This document shows, piece by piece, positions 45,802 through 55,504 of a DNA stretch of 60,662 nt. The translations under genes were made by a program, and so were the position numbers. The stretch's first letter is position 1. Every line of letters begins with the position of its first letter. The stretch is from the NCBI GenBank assembly GCA_944383245.1, contig CALWOU010000005.1, positions 1 to 60,662 on the forward strand, written 5' to 3'. Source of the stretch: an uncultured Clostridia bacterium. GTDB taxonomy: Bacteria; Bacillota; Clostridia; Christensenellales; UBA1242. The notes under the pieces were generated by a model. That model did no database searches and was not told the origin of the DNA. It saw only the letters and a program-made list of their open reading frames with translations.

Positions 45802-48800
45802 TTATTCAACTTCGCCTGATTTTGGTTCTTCGTCTGTTGAATCTTTTGTTTCAACTGTTTCTTGGCTTTCAGTGTTATTATCAGAAGTTTCTTCAACTAT
45901 TTCAGAAGTTTTTCTTGATTTTCTACTTGTTCCGCCCTTTTTACCTGTGAATGTGAAGAATAAGATTACTCCTGCCAAAATCACAAGTGAAAGAACAATT
46001 AAGACAGTTCCAACAACTGTGTCGTTAGTGTTATCTTCAGGTGCGGTTTCAGTTACAACTTCGAATTTAATTTCTTTAGTTGCAGTGTTAGAATAACTAT
46101 CTGTCATAGTCAAAGTAAGAGTACATTCGCCTGTGCCTGAAATTGTATACAAGCCTGTTGTTTCACTGCTTTCAGTAACGTTGTCACCGGTTAGTTCAAC
46201 GGTTAAGTTTGTCCAACTAGTCATTTTTTTACTGCTACCGCTATCATCTCTATCCCAAATCTCTAATTTTGTGTCGTGAGTATAGATGGTTGTATCGCCA
46301 CTCTTAACAACAATTTCAAGTGTATTTTTAGACCTATTTAGGTTGATTTGATAAGATATTTGAGTTTCGCCGTCATAGATTAGATCTTGCCCTAACACGT
46401 CCTCGCCAACAATTGTGAATGTTGGAGCAACGTTATCGCCCACTTTGATTTCAAAAGTTTGCTCTATTGAACCATTTGAAGTTGTTGCAGTGTAAGTTAC
46501 AGTATAAGTTCCTTTTGAATTTTCGTTAGTTGTGAACATCCACACTTGATAACCATTTAATGTTACAAGTTTGGCATCTCCTGCAACAGGAGTATGTCCG
46601 TCTGGATCAAGAACATTAACTACAACAGTTGCCGTTTCATCGCCTTGACTTGCTGTTAAATAAGGAAGATAAACATCTTGACCTGTACGTGCTGTTGTTT
46701 GAACAGTTATTTCGTTATCCCAAGTTGTCTCTGGCAAAGTGATATTAACATAGATTACTCTTTCAACAGCAGTTCTGCCATCATATTCGCCTGTTACTTT
46801 AACTGTGTAACTACCAACATCGTTGAATGTGTAAGAATTGCCATTTTTCTCGTAATCTAGTCCGCCATTATCGTCAACAGTGACAACCACTCCGTCATCT
46901 GGCAAAACTTGTTTTCCATCTGAAGCATATAGAGTTGGGTCAAAAGTGATTGTTGAACCCATTTCGGCTGTTACAGTGTTACCTGACTTAGATATTTCAT
47001 CATCACTTGTAACTTCGACGTTCAAAATTGGGTCTGAACTATCCTCAACAACAAATGTGAAGTAAACACTAGTTGTGTTGCCTGCATCATCTGTTGCAGT
47101 GTAGATAACATAATATGTTCCTACTTGAGTTGTTTTAATTGTGCCTCCGATAATTGAATTATCGCCGAACACTTTTCCGCTTGTAGATAAATATTGAAGT
47201 CCTGCTTTTTCAGTTTCTGGTGAATTTACATAGTAAACAACATTCATTGCAAGGGTTGAGTCTGCATCAGTAAATTGAATTGCTGGAAGGATAACATCTT
47301 CTGCTTGATTGAACACTTTTTCGCTTGTAACAGTTGTGCTACCATCAATCAAATCACCATATGTTCCGTCTGATAATGCAATTATATCAGCTACAGGAGC
47401 ATCGGTTTCAGTTGAGTTTTCAATAGTGAGAGTTCTAGAATCAATTCCCACTCTGTTATAATCATTTAAGCTTACTGCTACTATAGTAATGTTTGGATTT
47501 TCACTATAACCTGTGAAATCTACAACAAATTCGGTGTTGTTAACTTCATCTTGAGTTGCAACTGCAAAACCATTGTAACCTAGGTCTACCATTTTAGTGA
47601 TTAATTGTGGATCATCTAAAAGGTTGCATTTGTGTTTGTTTGTATCGCTTTCATCGTCGGCAAGGATTGCATTCATAGCAGTATATAAATCTTGTTCAAA
47701 CACACTTGAATAACCCTCATCTAATACGGTTTCAGATGTTGAGTTGTAATAATAGAAAACTGCATTTTTAAGTCTACTATCGCCCTCATCAGTTGCTGAG
47801 ATATAAACAGTTAAATCTTCATTACTGCTTACTGTATCATTATTTCTAATATTGCTAATATTTGTGATTGGAGTGGTTTGTTCACTTTCATCCAAGCCTT
47901 CCTCAGATCCAACTGTTGCACGCGATAAAATGTTGAAAGAATATCTAGTTGTGCCAGAAGAATAAAGGTTAGATTCTTGCACTTTTATAGTGTTAGAGTA
48001 AACGTAGTAACCTAAAGTATATTCGCCAGCATAACGCGAAATATCACTTTCTTCGCCACTCTCTGTGAATTGGAATTTAACTGCCCTGTTATAATTTCTA
48101 TAACCTGGGTTTGTGGCTACGTCTGCAGCATAGTTATAACCCGTTTCGCCCTCAGTTACTTCAACCAATTCACCATCCTCAAATTTATAGTTATCAAGAT
48201 AATAAATTGTTCTAGTATTAGTGTTTTGAATGTAACGAACGAATGTAAAATCGCTATATTTACTTACACTATCAGTTGCATAAATTGCTGGGAAAACAAG
48301 TTCGTTCCATCCATAATTTGCTTTTAAATCAACAGCATAATTAGTGTTAACATCGTCAACAATTTCTCCGTCAACAGTGGTTGTTGTAGGAGTTTGATTG
48401 CCAGCCTCTCCCTCTAACTCATAATCATAAGCCATATAAATAGTTGGAGCAGTGTTATCTGTTACGTTTGACAATCTTACTTGAATAGATTTTTCGTTTC
48501 CATACGCGTCAACAATAGTGTATTTAACAAGGTAATTACCAACTAAATCTCTATAATCAGTGACATTAGTAAATCCATCCTCGCCCGTTGTCATATTAAA
48601 GGTGTAGGTGTTGTTTGTTAAAGTTTGTTTAATTTCAGAATTGTTTGACTTAGTGATTTCTATTGATTTTAAGTTGAATGATGCGTTATTAGAAATTCCG
48701 TCGCTAACAGTGATTGAAGGAAGAGTTACATCAGTGTCTCCCAATTCAATTGTTGGCATTGATTGAACTGTCAAGCGCAAGTCGTCAACGGTTGGTTCAA

Positions 48801-49653
48801 CGAAATCTTCTGAAACGTCGATAACAAAGGTTTGAGTAGGACGGTTTGCACCATAATTGTAGGTGTATTCTATAGTATATCTACCCTCTTCACTTGGAGT
48901 TAGGTAGTATCTTTGAGTGTCCTCATCAAATTTAAGTTTACCATCAACTTCATTTTCAGCCAAAATTGCGCCGTTATAGTAAACTACAGGTTTAATCATT
49001 TCAGACAACTCAACATACTCATCTTCGCCTGCAAGCTTAACGTTTGCAACAGGAAGTTCGATTTCCTCAGTTGATGGTGCCATATTGCTTGGAAGAAGAA
49101 CATTTAATCCAGCATTCTCGCCTTCACGAATAGAAAAATCAAGTTCGTATGAAACGTTTTTGACAGTTACAGAATAAGTGTTTGAATAGTACGTTTTATC
49201 TCCAATTGTTACAACGTAAACAATTGAATATTTACCGCTATTTCTAACGTTTACTCTTAGACCTGGTTTTTCAGGGTCTTGCAATTTAGAATCGTCAAAA
49301 AACTCATCCGCATCTGGATTTGTTGCTAAATTTTCTTGAACGACATAATCGTGGTTTTGACCTGCTGGGTCAACAACACGAATAGTGTAACTATCTAAGC
49401 CTTCAGTTTCGCCAAAAGAAGAACTTAGAAGTGGAATAACAAATTCCTTGCCTTCAACGGACATATCAATTGTCCCCTTAGGCATTTTGATTGAATTCAT
49501 AGCAAGTTTATAGTTAGTTACTGCATAATTGATTGCGTCATAACTCGTTGCAGCATAAGACGTGAAAACAGGGCTTACTGCAAAGATAAAACTTATCACA
49601 GCGAATGCTATGAAACTAATGATTAATTTAAAATATCTCTTAAAAGTTGCCAT
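45802..49653 (-). CDS. Large Ig-like surface protein with C-terminal membrane anchor
   Basis: Unnamed 1,283-residue protein. A classical signal peptide (basic start, hydrophobic stretch to about residue 30, likely cut after SYA) is followed by about eleven hundred residues of tandem beta domains. Repeated strands such as GKYSIVYVV, GRYTIEYTY, GNYLVKYTI, GTYYVIYTA, GSYTVKV and GTYTVTYTA mark at least six Ig-like modules of the HYR/DUF5011 type. A membrane helix at about 1210-1233 and a Ser/Glu/Thr-rich acidic cytoplasmic tail of ~48 residues end it. There is no LPXTG motif. The promoter (49684-49712) and terminator are strong, suggesting a major surface component. AGGAG lies 6 nt before the ATG. 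Confidence 0.82.
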   Translation of the reverse strand: MATFKRYFKLIISFIAFAVISFIFAVSPVFTSYAATSYDAINYAVTNYKLAMNSIKMPKGTIDMSVEGKEFVIPLLSSSFGETEGLDSYTIRVVDPAGQNHDYVVQENLATNPDADEFFDDSKLQDPEKPGLRVNVRNSGKYSIVYVVTIGDKTYYSNTYSVTVKNVSYELDFSIREGENAGLNVLLPSNMAPSTEEIELPVANVKLAGEDEYVELSEMIKPVVYYNGAILAENEVDGKLKFDEDTQRYYLTPSEEGRYTIEYTYNYGANRPTQTFVIDVSEDFVEPTVDDLRLTVQSMPTIELGDTDVTLPSITVSDGISNNASFNLKSIEITKSNNSEIKQTLTNNTYTFNMTTGEDGFTNVTDYRDLVGNYLVKYTIVDAYGNEKSIQVRLSNVTDNTAPTIYMAYDYELEGEAGNQTPTTTTVDGEIVDDVNTNYAVDLKANYGWNELVFPAIYATDSVSKYSDFTFVRYIQNTNTRTIYYLDNYKFEDGELVEVTEGETGYNYAADVATNPGYRNYNRAVKFQFTESGEESDISRYAGEYTLGYYVYSNTIKVQESNLYSSGTTRYSFNILSRATVGSEEGLDESEQTTPITNISNIRNNDTVSSNEDLTVYISATDEGDSRLKNAVFYYYNSTSETVLDEGYSSVFEQDLYTAMNAILADDESDTNKHKCNLLDDPQLITKMVDLGYNGFAVATQDEVNNTEFVVDFTGYSENPNITIVAVSLNDYNRVGIDSRTLTIENSTETDAPVADIIALSDGTYGDLIDGSTTVTSEKVFNQAEDVILPAIQFTDADSTLAMNVVYYVNSPETEKAGLQYLSTSGKVFGDNSIIGGTIKTTQVGTYYVIYTATDDAGNTTSVYFTFVVEDSSDPILNVEVTSDDEISKSGNTVTAEMGSTITFDPTLYASDGKQVLPDDGVVVTVDDNGGLDYEKNGNSYTFNDVGSYTVKVTGEYDGRTAVERVIYVNITLPETTWDNEITVQTTARTGQDVYLPYLTASQGDETATVVVNVLDPDGHTPVAGDAKLVTLNGYQVWMFTTNENSKGTYTVTYTATTSNGSIEQTFEIKVGDNVAPTFTIVGEDVLGQDLIYDGETQISYQINLNRSKNTLEIVVKSGDTTIYTHDTKLEIWDRDDSGSSKKMTSWTNLTVELTGDNVTESSETTGLYTISGTGECTLTLTMTDSYSNTATKEIKFEVVTETAPEDNTNDTVVGTVLIVLSLVILAGVILFFTFTGKKGGTSRKSRKTSEIVEETSDNNTESQETVETKDSTDEEPKSGEVE

Positions 49654-49683
49654 TTTGTCTCCTATAATATATAAGTCTAGAAT

Positions 49684-49712
49684 ATTCTAATAAATACAGA
49701 AATTTTTGTCAA
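49684..49712 (-). promoter_or_regulatory. Promoter of the 1,283-residue surface-protein gene
   Basis: On the minus strand TTGACA (49707-49712), 17 nt, TAGAAT (49684-49689). The leader is about 25 nt and includes TAGGAG. Confidence 0.8.
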
Positions 49713-49827
49713 ACAAAATAATGCTAATTTTAGAAAGTTTACACAAATAGTTTGATGACAAATTCAAATTTTATAATAAGAAAAAAAACTAGTTTTGTCG
49801 ATTTCTGACGACTTAACTAATTTTTTA

Positions 49828-50352
49828 CTATATTTTTTTAAGTTGCTCTTCTGCATACTCTTTCGTAATAAAGTTAAATTCGTCGCTACTTGCCAAAAAA
49901 TATTGCCTTTCTCTATGGTTATTAAGTTTTAATAAAAACTCGTTGTCAAGCATCTTATATCGTTCAATCAAAATATTGTTTAACACTTCAAAATCTGTGC
50001 TGTTTATATCTATTAATGCGTGTTTATTTTCAATTGCCCATTCAATTGGATTTACTTTGGATGTGTTGAAATTGGTTAGCACGTTCATATCCTCAGGTGT
50101 GGTTACAACGCGCGTGACGATTTTGATTTTTTCAAGAATTGTTCGTGGCAATTCCTTCACTGCATTTGCATCCAAATAATAAAATTCACACAACTTTTGT
50201 GGCTCGCCAAAAATGGCTTCGGCGTGTTTTTGACGTTTTAATATCACTCTATCGCCATACACTCCGCGACCGCGCTTGTATTCGACAATTTCATAAAAAT
50301 TATTTATCAAAAAGTCTAATTGAGGCCAATTTGCTGGATTAACCTTTGTCAT
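49828..50352 (-). CDS. Unrecognised 174-residue protein downstream of HicB-like gene
   Basis: I do not recognise a family. The 174-residue soluble protein has no signal peptide or membrane helix. The N-terminal half is mixed alpha/beta with a basic GRGVYGDRVILKRQKH segment; the C-terminal half is mostly helical and ends EEQLKKI. It begins 12 nt after the HicB-like gene and shares its promoter, so the two likely act together. It is much longer than HicA toxins (about 60 residues) and lacks their fold pattern. It could be a novel partner or an unrelated co-transcribed gene. Confidence 0.65.
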   Translation of the reverse strand: MTKVNPANWPQLDFLINNFYEIVEYKRGRGVYGDRVILKRQKHAEAIFGEPQKLCEFYYLDANAVKELPRTILEKIKIVTRVVTTPEDMNVLTNFNTSKVNPIEWAIENKHALIDINSTDFEVLNNILIERYKMLDNEFLLKLNNHRERQYFLASSDEFNFITKEYAEEQLKKI

Positions 50353-50364
50353 ACTAACCTACTT

Positions 50365-50637
50365 TTAAGCCAATGCATCTACTAATAAAACAATGTTTTT
50401 CTTTCCGTATTCTTTATACACTTTTTCAAAATCAGTTGGAGATTCAATCTCACAGTTGAATTTGATGGCGCAATCAACAAGTGAGCATAAATCTACTTTT
50501 GCTCTAACATATGCGCTTTCAACTGTTTCGCCGTCAGTGATAATGCCTAGGTCTGGAATCTTGATAGTGTACCAACCCGTGTTGGTGCCAGACTCATCGT
50601 CTTTAAAAAGTATTGCAGGATAAACTAATTCTTTCAT
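50365..50637 (-). CDS. HicB-like (UPF0150) protein
   Basis: A 90-residue protein matching the HicB antitoxin N-terminal fold: YPAILFKDDES, a strand pair GWYTIKIPDLGIITDGETV, then the helix ESAYVRAKVDLCSLVDCAI. HicB proteins usually neutralise the small mRNA-cutting toxin HicA, but no HicA is adjacent and there is no C-terminal DNA-binding domain. The start is the ATG at 50637 with AAGGTGG upstream. It is the first gene of a two-gene unit. Solitary HicB-like proteins in Firmicutes are often not antitoxins. Confidence 0.65.
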   Translation of the reverse strand: MKELVYPAILFKDDESGTNTGWYTIKIPDLGIITDGETVESAYVRAKVDLCSLVDCAIKFNCEIESPTDFEKVYKEYGKKNIVLLVDALA

Positions 50638-50683
50638 TTTCCACCTTCTTTGTATTTTATTCAAAATTTAGTTAATCATTACG

Positions 50684-50712
50684 ATTATATCATAAAAAAA
50701 ATTTAATGTAAA
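50684..50712 (-). promoter_or_regulatory. Promoter of the HicB-like pair
   Basis: On the minus strand TTTACA (50707-50712), 17 nt, TATAAT (50684-50689). The leader is about 40 nt. Confidence 0.7.
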
Positions 50713-50839
50713 ACAAATAAAATGTAAATTTAAAAAAATAATTGTAGATTTTTTGATATAACCTTATCAATATTTGAACAAATAATCTGTGAAACGCGCT
50801 CTGAAAAATTACCACATTGCATAATATTCTCTAATATTA

Positions 50840-50871
50840 AATAAAAAAATTCTCACTTGATGTGAGAATTT
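50840..50871 (-). terminator. Terminator of the 115-residue gene
   Basis: ATTCTCAC (50849-50856), 5-nt loop, GTGAGAAT (50862-50869), followed on the minus strand by T7. It lies about 10 nt after the stop codon. Confidence 0.85.
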
Positions 50872-50881
50872 AATTATCGAA

Positions 50882-51229
50882 TTACATTGCTAAACCTTTT
50901 GAGTTTTCTTCATGTGCATCAACTCTTGCTCTTGCATTTTTAGCACGCCTTTTTTTCATCATGCGCTCCATCATTGTGTTTGAGATTTTAGGTTTTTCAG
51001 ATTTTTCAGATTTTTCTAATAGCTTTAGAACCATATTTTCTATTTTATTATTTTTTTTCACATTTTCGGCGAAAACTTCCCTAACTGCTTGAATTGTTGC
51101 AGGAGATGTTCCATTAACAACGTCAGCATTCTTCGTTAACATATTTCTGAATTTATTTTCTCTTTTCATTTCTTCAATGTGTAACCTATAGAACTCTATT
51201 TTTGCTCTTAATATATCTGCTGGGTTCAT
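50882..51229 (-). CDS. Small helical basic protein, unknown
   Basis: Unrecognised 115-residue soluble protein, almost entirely helical. A helix (ADILRAKIEFYRLHIEEMKREN) opens it, SPATIQAVREVFAENV lies near the middle, and a KSEKSEKPK linker leads to a strongly basic MMKKRRAKNARARV segment (about 90-103) that could bind nucleic acid. The ribosome binding site GGAGGGAG and a clear promoter and terminator show it is a real single-gene unit. Confidence 0.7.
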   Translation of the reverse strand: MNPADILRAKIEFYRLHIEEMKRENKFRNMLTKNADVVNGTSPATIQAVREVFAENVKKNNKIENMVLKLLEKSEKSEKPKISNTMMERMMKKRRAKNARARVDAHEENSKGLAM

Positions 51230-51252
51230 ATCTCCCTCCTATTTATGACTAC

Positions 51253-51281
51253 ATAATAACACAAAAAAATTAATTTGTAAA
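51253..51281 (-). promoter_or_regulatory. Promoter of the 115-residue gene
   Basis: On the minus strand TTTACA (51276-51281), 17 nt, TATTAT (51253-51258), followed by a short leader with GGAGGGAG. Confidence 0.65.
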
Positions 51282-51637
51282 TAGATTTTAAGATATTTTT
51301 TAAATTAATTTAAAAATATTTTTTAATTGCTTGAGATTGCCTATTTTATAGCATATTTTAAAAGTTTTTTATTTTTTATTTTTAATATTTTTTAATTTTT
51401 TTTATTATTAAATTTTCATATGTTCATTATTTAAATATTTATATAAAATTTATAATTTTTATTTAAAATTCTTAATGAAAAATTATGCGTTCCATTTACA
51501 AATATTAATATTTTCTATTAAAAATGATGATAAAAAATTTAATGTTTGTTACCAATTTAAATTGATAATATTAATAATAATTAATATAATGCTTGATTTT
51601 TTTATAAAGATTTTTATTAAAATTTTTGTGTTTTAAA

Positions 51638-51675
51638 AAATAAAAAAACTAGCATTGGTTTTAAATGCTAGTTTT
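51638..51675 (-). terminator. rpoBC operon terminator
   Basis: AAAACTAGCATT (51645-51656) pairs with AATGCTAGTTTT (51664-51675) around a 7-nt loop, followed on the minus strand by T-rich sequence, just after the rpoC stop. Confidence 0.9.
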
Positions 51676-51681
51676 AAAAAA

Positions 51682-54600
51682 TTATTCTTCTTCGATATCG
51701 TCAAATTTAATATCAACGTCTTGATTTATCATTGAGGCATTATCTTTAATTTGTTTTGGAAGAAGATTTCTATAAATTGGAGCACCTGTTCCTGCTGGAA
51801 TCATCTTACCGATTATGATATTTTCTTTAAGACCTCTTAAGTGGTCTACTTTACCTTTTAATGCTGCCTCAGTTAGCACATTACTGCTTTCTTGGAATGA
51901 TGCAGCGGATAAGAAACTTTCAGTTGTTAAAGATGCCTTAGTGATACTTTGAAGTTCACGTTTAGCAGTTGCTGGAACGCCACCTTCTTGGATTGCCTTA
52001 GTGTTTGCCTCTTCATAAACTCTAATATCAACAGTGTCACCTGGAAGAAGGTCAGTATCTCCTGGATTTTCGATTTTAACCTTTCTAAGCATTTGCCTAA
52101 TGATGATTTCCAAGTGTTTAGCATTGATTGAAACACCTTGTGTTTTATACACTTGCAAGACTTCGTTTAACAAATATTCTTGAACTGCTTTCACACCGCT
52201 AGTACGCAACACATCTTTAGGATTTAATGGTCCGTCTGTTAGCGGAGTTCCTGGAGCAACAACATCTCCGTTTTTAACTTTCAAAGTTGCGCCGTATGGA
52301 AGCAAGTAGCTTTCTTCGGTTGTGCCTTTAACTGTTACTTCGAAACGTTTATCGATTTGATTAATTGTAACTTTACCACCGATTTCGCTCATAACAGCCG
52401 CACCTTTAGGATTGCGCGCTTCAAAGATTTCTTCAACCCTTGGTAAACCTGTTGTGATATCACGAGATGCGACACCACCGCTGTGGAAGGTACGAAGCAC
52501 CAACTGAGTACCTGGTTCACCGATTGATTGAGCAGCGATTACGCCGACAGCCTCTCCCACGTGAACTATGTCGTTAGTTGACATATCTCTACCATAACAT
52601 TTAGCACAAATACCAGATTTTGCCTTACAAGTGAGTGCGCTTCTGATTTGCACTTTTTCAATTCCTGCGTTGACAATTTGTTTTGCGAGTTCGTTTGTGA
52701 TAAACACATCAGCACCACAAATTTCTTTCTTGGTTTTAGGGTCAATAACAGGAGCAGATGTAAATCTACCAATAATTCTGTTTTCAAGAGTTTCAACAAT
52801 TGTTCCGTTTTGTTCGATTGTTTTTACGTCTATACCTTTAACGTGTTCGCCTAATGAAGCAAAGCAATCTTCTTCTGTGATTGTTGTGTCTTGCGCGATG
52901 TCCACAAGACGACGAGTTAGATAACCTGAATCTGCTGTTTTTAATGCTGTATCCATCAATTGTTTACGAGCACCACGCGCTGCGCTATAGTATTCAAGCG
53001 CGGACAAACCTCTGCGATAGTTAGATTTAACAGGAACATCAGATGCATTACCGCTTGCCACGTCCATTATACCAAGCATACCGCTTAGAGTTTGATATTG
53101 ACCATCGTTACCACGTGCACCAGATGTTAAAATAATCTTCAATGGATTGAATTTATCTGCCACACTTGCTGTTTCTTTGGTTATTTCTTCTCTAACTTTT
53201 GCCCACAATTCTGTGTTTTTACCTGCTTTATCGTCGTAACTCATAAAGCCTTGCATATATAATGCATCGTTTTGCTTTGCAAGTTCGTTGGTTTCTTCAA
53301 TCTTTTTATCTCTATCTTTTAGTTCGGTTATATCAAAGATTGAGAATGAAACACTCGATAACGTTGAATATTTGTAACCCATATTTTTGAGGTTATCAAT
53401 CATTTCAACTGTTGTGTTAGTGCCGTGTTTTCTATAACAAATTTCAATAAGTTTTGAATAGAAACCTTTTTTAACTTCTTCATTTACCTCATACTCAAAG
53501 GCATTTTCGCGTTTAGTTCTATCAACATAGCCTAAATCTTGAGGTATTATGCTATTGAATATAATTCTTCCAAGAGTTGTTTCAGTTCTTCCTGTTATCA
53601 TCTTGCCTTCAAATTCAACAGTTCTACGCACTTTTATTTTTGCTTGTAATGATAAATCGCCATTTTCATAAGCAAGTTGTGCCTCATCTGGCGAACTGAA
53701 CACCATACCCTCGCCTTTTGCGCCTGGTTTAACCACTGTGATATAGTAGTTACCTAAAATCATATCTTGGCTTGGCACCATATTTGGAGCGCCGTCACTT
53801 GGTTTTAACACGTTATTTGAAGCAAGAAGCAACATTCTAGCTTCAGTTCTAGCCTCAACTGACAAAGGCACGTGAATACTCATTTGGTCACCGTCGAAGT
53901 CGGCATTAAAGCCCGAACAAGCAAGAGGTGGCAAACGAATAGCTTTACCTTCAACTAAGATTGGTTCAAATGCTTGCACACTGAGTTTGTGCAAAGTTGG
54001 CGCACGGTTTAGTAGCACAGGGTGACCTTGAACAACCTCAGACAAAATATCATAAACGATAGGTCGCTCTTGCTCTATCATACGAGTTGCTTTCCTTAAA
54101 TTATTTGTTGCGTTTAATTCAAGCAACCTTTTAATAATAAATGGACGGAACAATTCGAGCGCCATCATCTTTGGCAAACCGCATTGATAAATTTTAAGTT
54201 CTGGTCCAACCACGATAACACTACGACCTGAATAATCCACACGTTTACCAAGCAAGTTTTGACGGAAGCGTCCGTGTTTACCCTTCAAACTTGCAGTTAA
54301 AGATTTCAAATCACGTTGACGGCTACCCTGCACTGCGCGACCACGTTTTCCGTTATCAAATAGCGCATCCACTGCCTCTTGAAGCATACGTTTTTCGTTT
54401 CTCACAATGATTTCAGGAGCGCCCAATTCCATTAATTTTTTCAAACGGTTATTTCTGTTAATTACCCTACGGTATAGGTCATTTAAGTCACTTGCTGCGA
54501 ACTTTCCGCCGTCGATTTGAACAAGCGGTCTAAGATCTGGTGGAATAACAGGAATAACGTCTAATATCATCCAACTTGGCTTATTTCCGCTTTTAATAAA

Positions 54601-55248
54601 TGCTTCGATAATTTCCAACTTTTTAGTGGCTTTAAGTTTTCTTTGACCTTTGGAAGTGTGCATAATCTTGGTGAGTTCATCGCGCTCTTTTTCAAGGTCA
54701 ACTTGCTCTAAAAGTTCTTTTATTGCCTCAGCACCCATTCCTGCACGGAAACCATCTGGGCCATATTTTTCAACTGCCTCGCGGTATTCTCTATCGCGAA
54801 TTACTTGTTTATAAGTAAATTCTGTGTTTTTAGGATCAAGCACAACGTAACTAACATAATATAAAACTTCGTCTAATTGCTTTGGACTCATTTCAAGAAC
54901 AAGACCAATCCTACTTGGCACACCTTTGAAAAACCAAATATGGCTAACCGGGCAAGCAAGTTCGATGTGACCCATACGTTCACGTCTAACCTTACTACGA
55001 GTGACCTCAACACCACATTTATCGCAGACTACACCTTTATATCTTACTCTTTTATACTTTCCGCAGTGGCATTCCCAATCTTTTTTAGGTCCAAAAATAC
55101 GTTCGCAAAAAAGACCGTCTTTTTCAGGTTTTTGCGTGCGATAGTTGATTGTTTCTGGCTTGGTAACCTCTCCTCTTGACCACGATCTAATCATCTCAGG
55201 GGATGCGATACCAACACGGATAGAGTCAAAATTGTTTAATTCAAACAT
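51682..55248 (-). CDS. rpoC: DNA-directed RNA polymerase subunit beta'
   Basis: Largest catalytic subunit of RNA polymerase. The 1,188-residue protein has the N-terminal zinc ribbon (Cys60, Cys62, Cys75, Cys78), the catalytic NADFDGDQM loop with three Mg-binding aspartates near residue 450, the HVKGIDVKT region, a second cysteine cluster ([13 protein letters not shown]), and the [16 protein letters not shown] segment of the bridge/trigger region. Length is typical of Firmicutes and there is no large insertion. GGAG precedes the ATG. It is the last gene of the rpoB operon, separated from rpoB by a small extra gene. Confidence 0.98.
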   Translation of the reverse strand: MFELNNFDSIRVGIASPEMIRSWSRGEVTKPETINYRTQKPEKDGLFCERIFGPKKDWECHCGKYKRVRYKGVVCDKCGVEVTRSKVRRERMGHIELACPVSHIWFFKGVPSRIGLVLEMSPKQLDEVLYYVSYVVLDPKNTEFTYKQVIRDREYREAVEKYGPDGFRAGMGAEAIKELLEQVDLEKERDELTKIMHTSKGQRKLKATKKLEIIEAFIKSGNKPSWMILDVIPVIPPDLRPLVQIDGGKFAASDLNDLYRRVINRNNRLKKLMELGAPEIIVRNEKRMLQEAVDALFDNGKRGRAVQGSRQRDLKSLTASLKGKHGRFRQNLLGKRVDYSGRSVIVVGPELKIYQCGLPKMMALELFRPFIIKRLLELNATNNLRKATRMIEQERPIVYDILSEVVQGHPVLLNRAPTLHKLSVQAFEPILVEGKAIRLPPLACSGFNADFDGDQMSIHVPLSVEARTEARMLLLASNNVLKPSDGAPNMVPSQDMILGNYYITVVKPGAKGEGMVFSSPDEAQLAYENGDLSLQAKIKVRRTVEFEGKMITGRTETTLGRIIFNSIIPQDLGYVDRTKRENAFEYEVNEEVKKGFYSKLIEICYRKHGTNTTVEMIDNLKNMGYKYSTLSSVSFSIFDITELKDRDKKIEETNELAKQNDALYMQGFMSYDDKAGKNTELWAKVREEITKETASVADKFNPLKIILTSGARGNDGQYQTLSGMLGIMDVASGNASDVPVKSNYRRGLSALEYYSAARGARKQLMDTALKTADSGYLTRRLVDIAQDTTITEEDCFASLGEHVKGIDVKTIEQNGTIVETLENRIIGRFTSAPVIDPKTKKEICGADVFITNELAKQIVNAGIEKVQIRSALTCKAKSGICAKCYGRDMSTNDIVHVGEAVGVIAAQSIGEPGTQLVLRTFHSGGVASRDITTGLPRVEEIFEARNPKGAAVMSEIGGKVTINQIDKRFEVTVKGTTEESYLLPYGATLKVKNGDVVAPGTPLTDGPLNPKDVLRTSGVKAVQEYLLNEVLQVYKTQGVSINAKHLEIIIRQMLRKVKIENPGDTDLLPGDTVDIRVYEEANTKAIQEGGVPATAKRELQSITKASLTTESFLSAASFQESSNVLTEAALKGKVDHLRGLKENIIIGKMIPAGTGAPIYRNLLPKQIKDNASMINQDVDIKFDDIEEE

Positions 55249-55292
55249 TACTAATTCTCCTAAAAACTTTTACTTAACTTTTTAAAGTTTCT

Positions 55293-55502
55293 TCACATTT
55301 CTTTTTCTTTTGTTTTGTCATTAAAACTTAAATTTTCAAGTTTGTAAACTTCTTCTAAATCTTTTAAATACCTATTATATTGCTCTTTGTTTAGCATTGT
55401 GTTATTGCGTTCAAGCCACTCATTGTAACCATATTTTTTAAATAAATAAAGTGACAATGGTGGCAAGTGCAATATAACTTTTTCAATTTCGCTATATTTC
55501 AT
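55293..55502 (-). CDS. Small protein encoded between rpoB and rpoC
   Basis: A 69-residue frame fills the rpoB-rpoC spacer, starting 2 nt after the rpoB stop and ending 44 nt before rpoC. The product is soluble and helical (MKYSEIEKVILHLPPLSLYLFKKYG, then NKEQYNRYLKDLEEVYKLENLSF). No family is recognised. Only a weak GAG serves as ribosome binding site, so translation is likely coupled to rpoB termination. Tight packing in an essential operon argues that it is real; comparison with relatives would settle it. Confidence 0.6.
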   Translation of the reverse strand: MKYSEIEKVILHLPPLSLYLFKKYGYNEWLERNNTMLNKEQYNRYLKDLEEVYKLENLSFNDKTKEKEM

Positions 55503-55504
55503 AA

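Larger units (their letters stand above)
51230..51681. other. 452-bp intergenic region upstream of the 115-residue gene and downstream of rpoC
   Basis: Holds the promoter of the 115-residue gene (51253-51281) at the left and the rpoC terminator (51638-51675) at the right. The ~350 bp between is extremely A/T-rich. No gene or further hairpin is supported. Confidence 0.7.
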
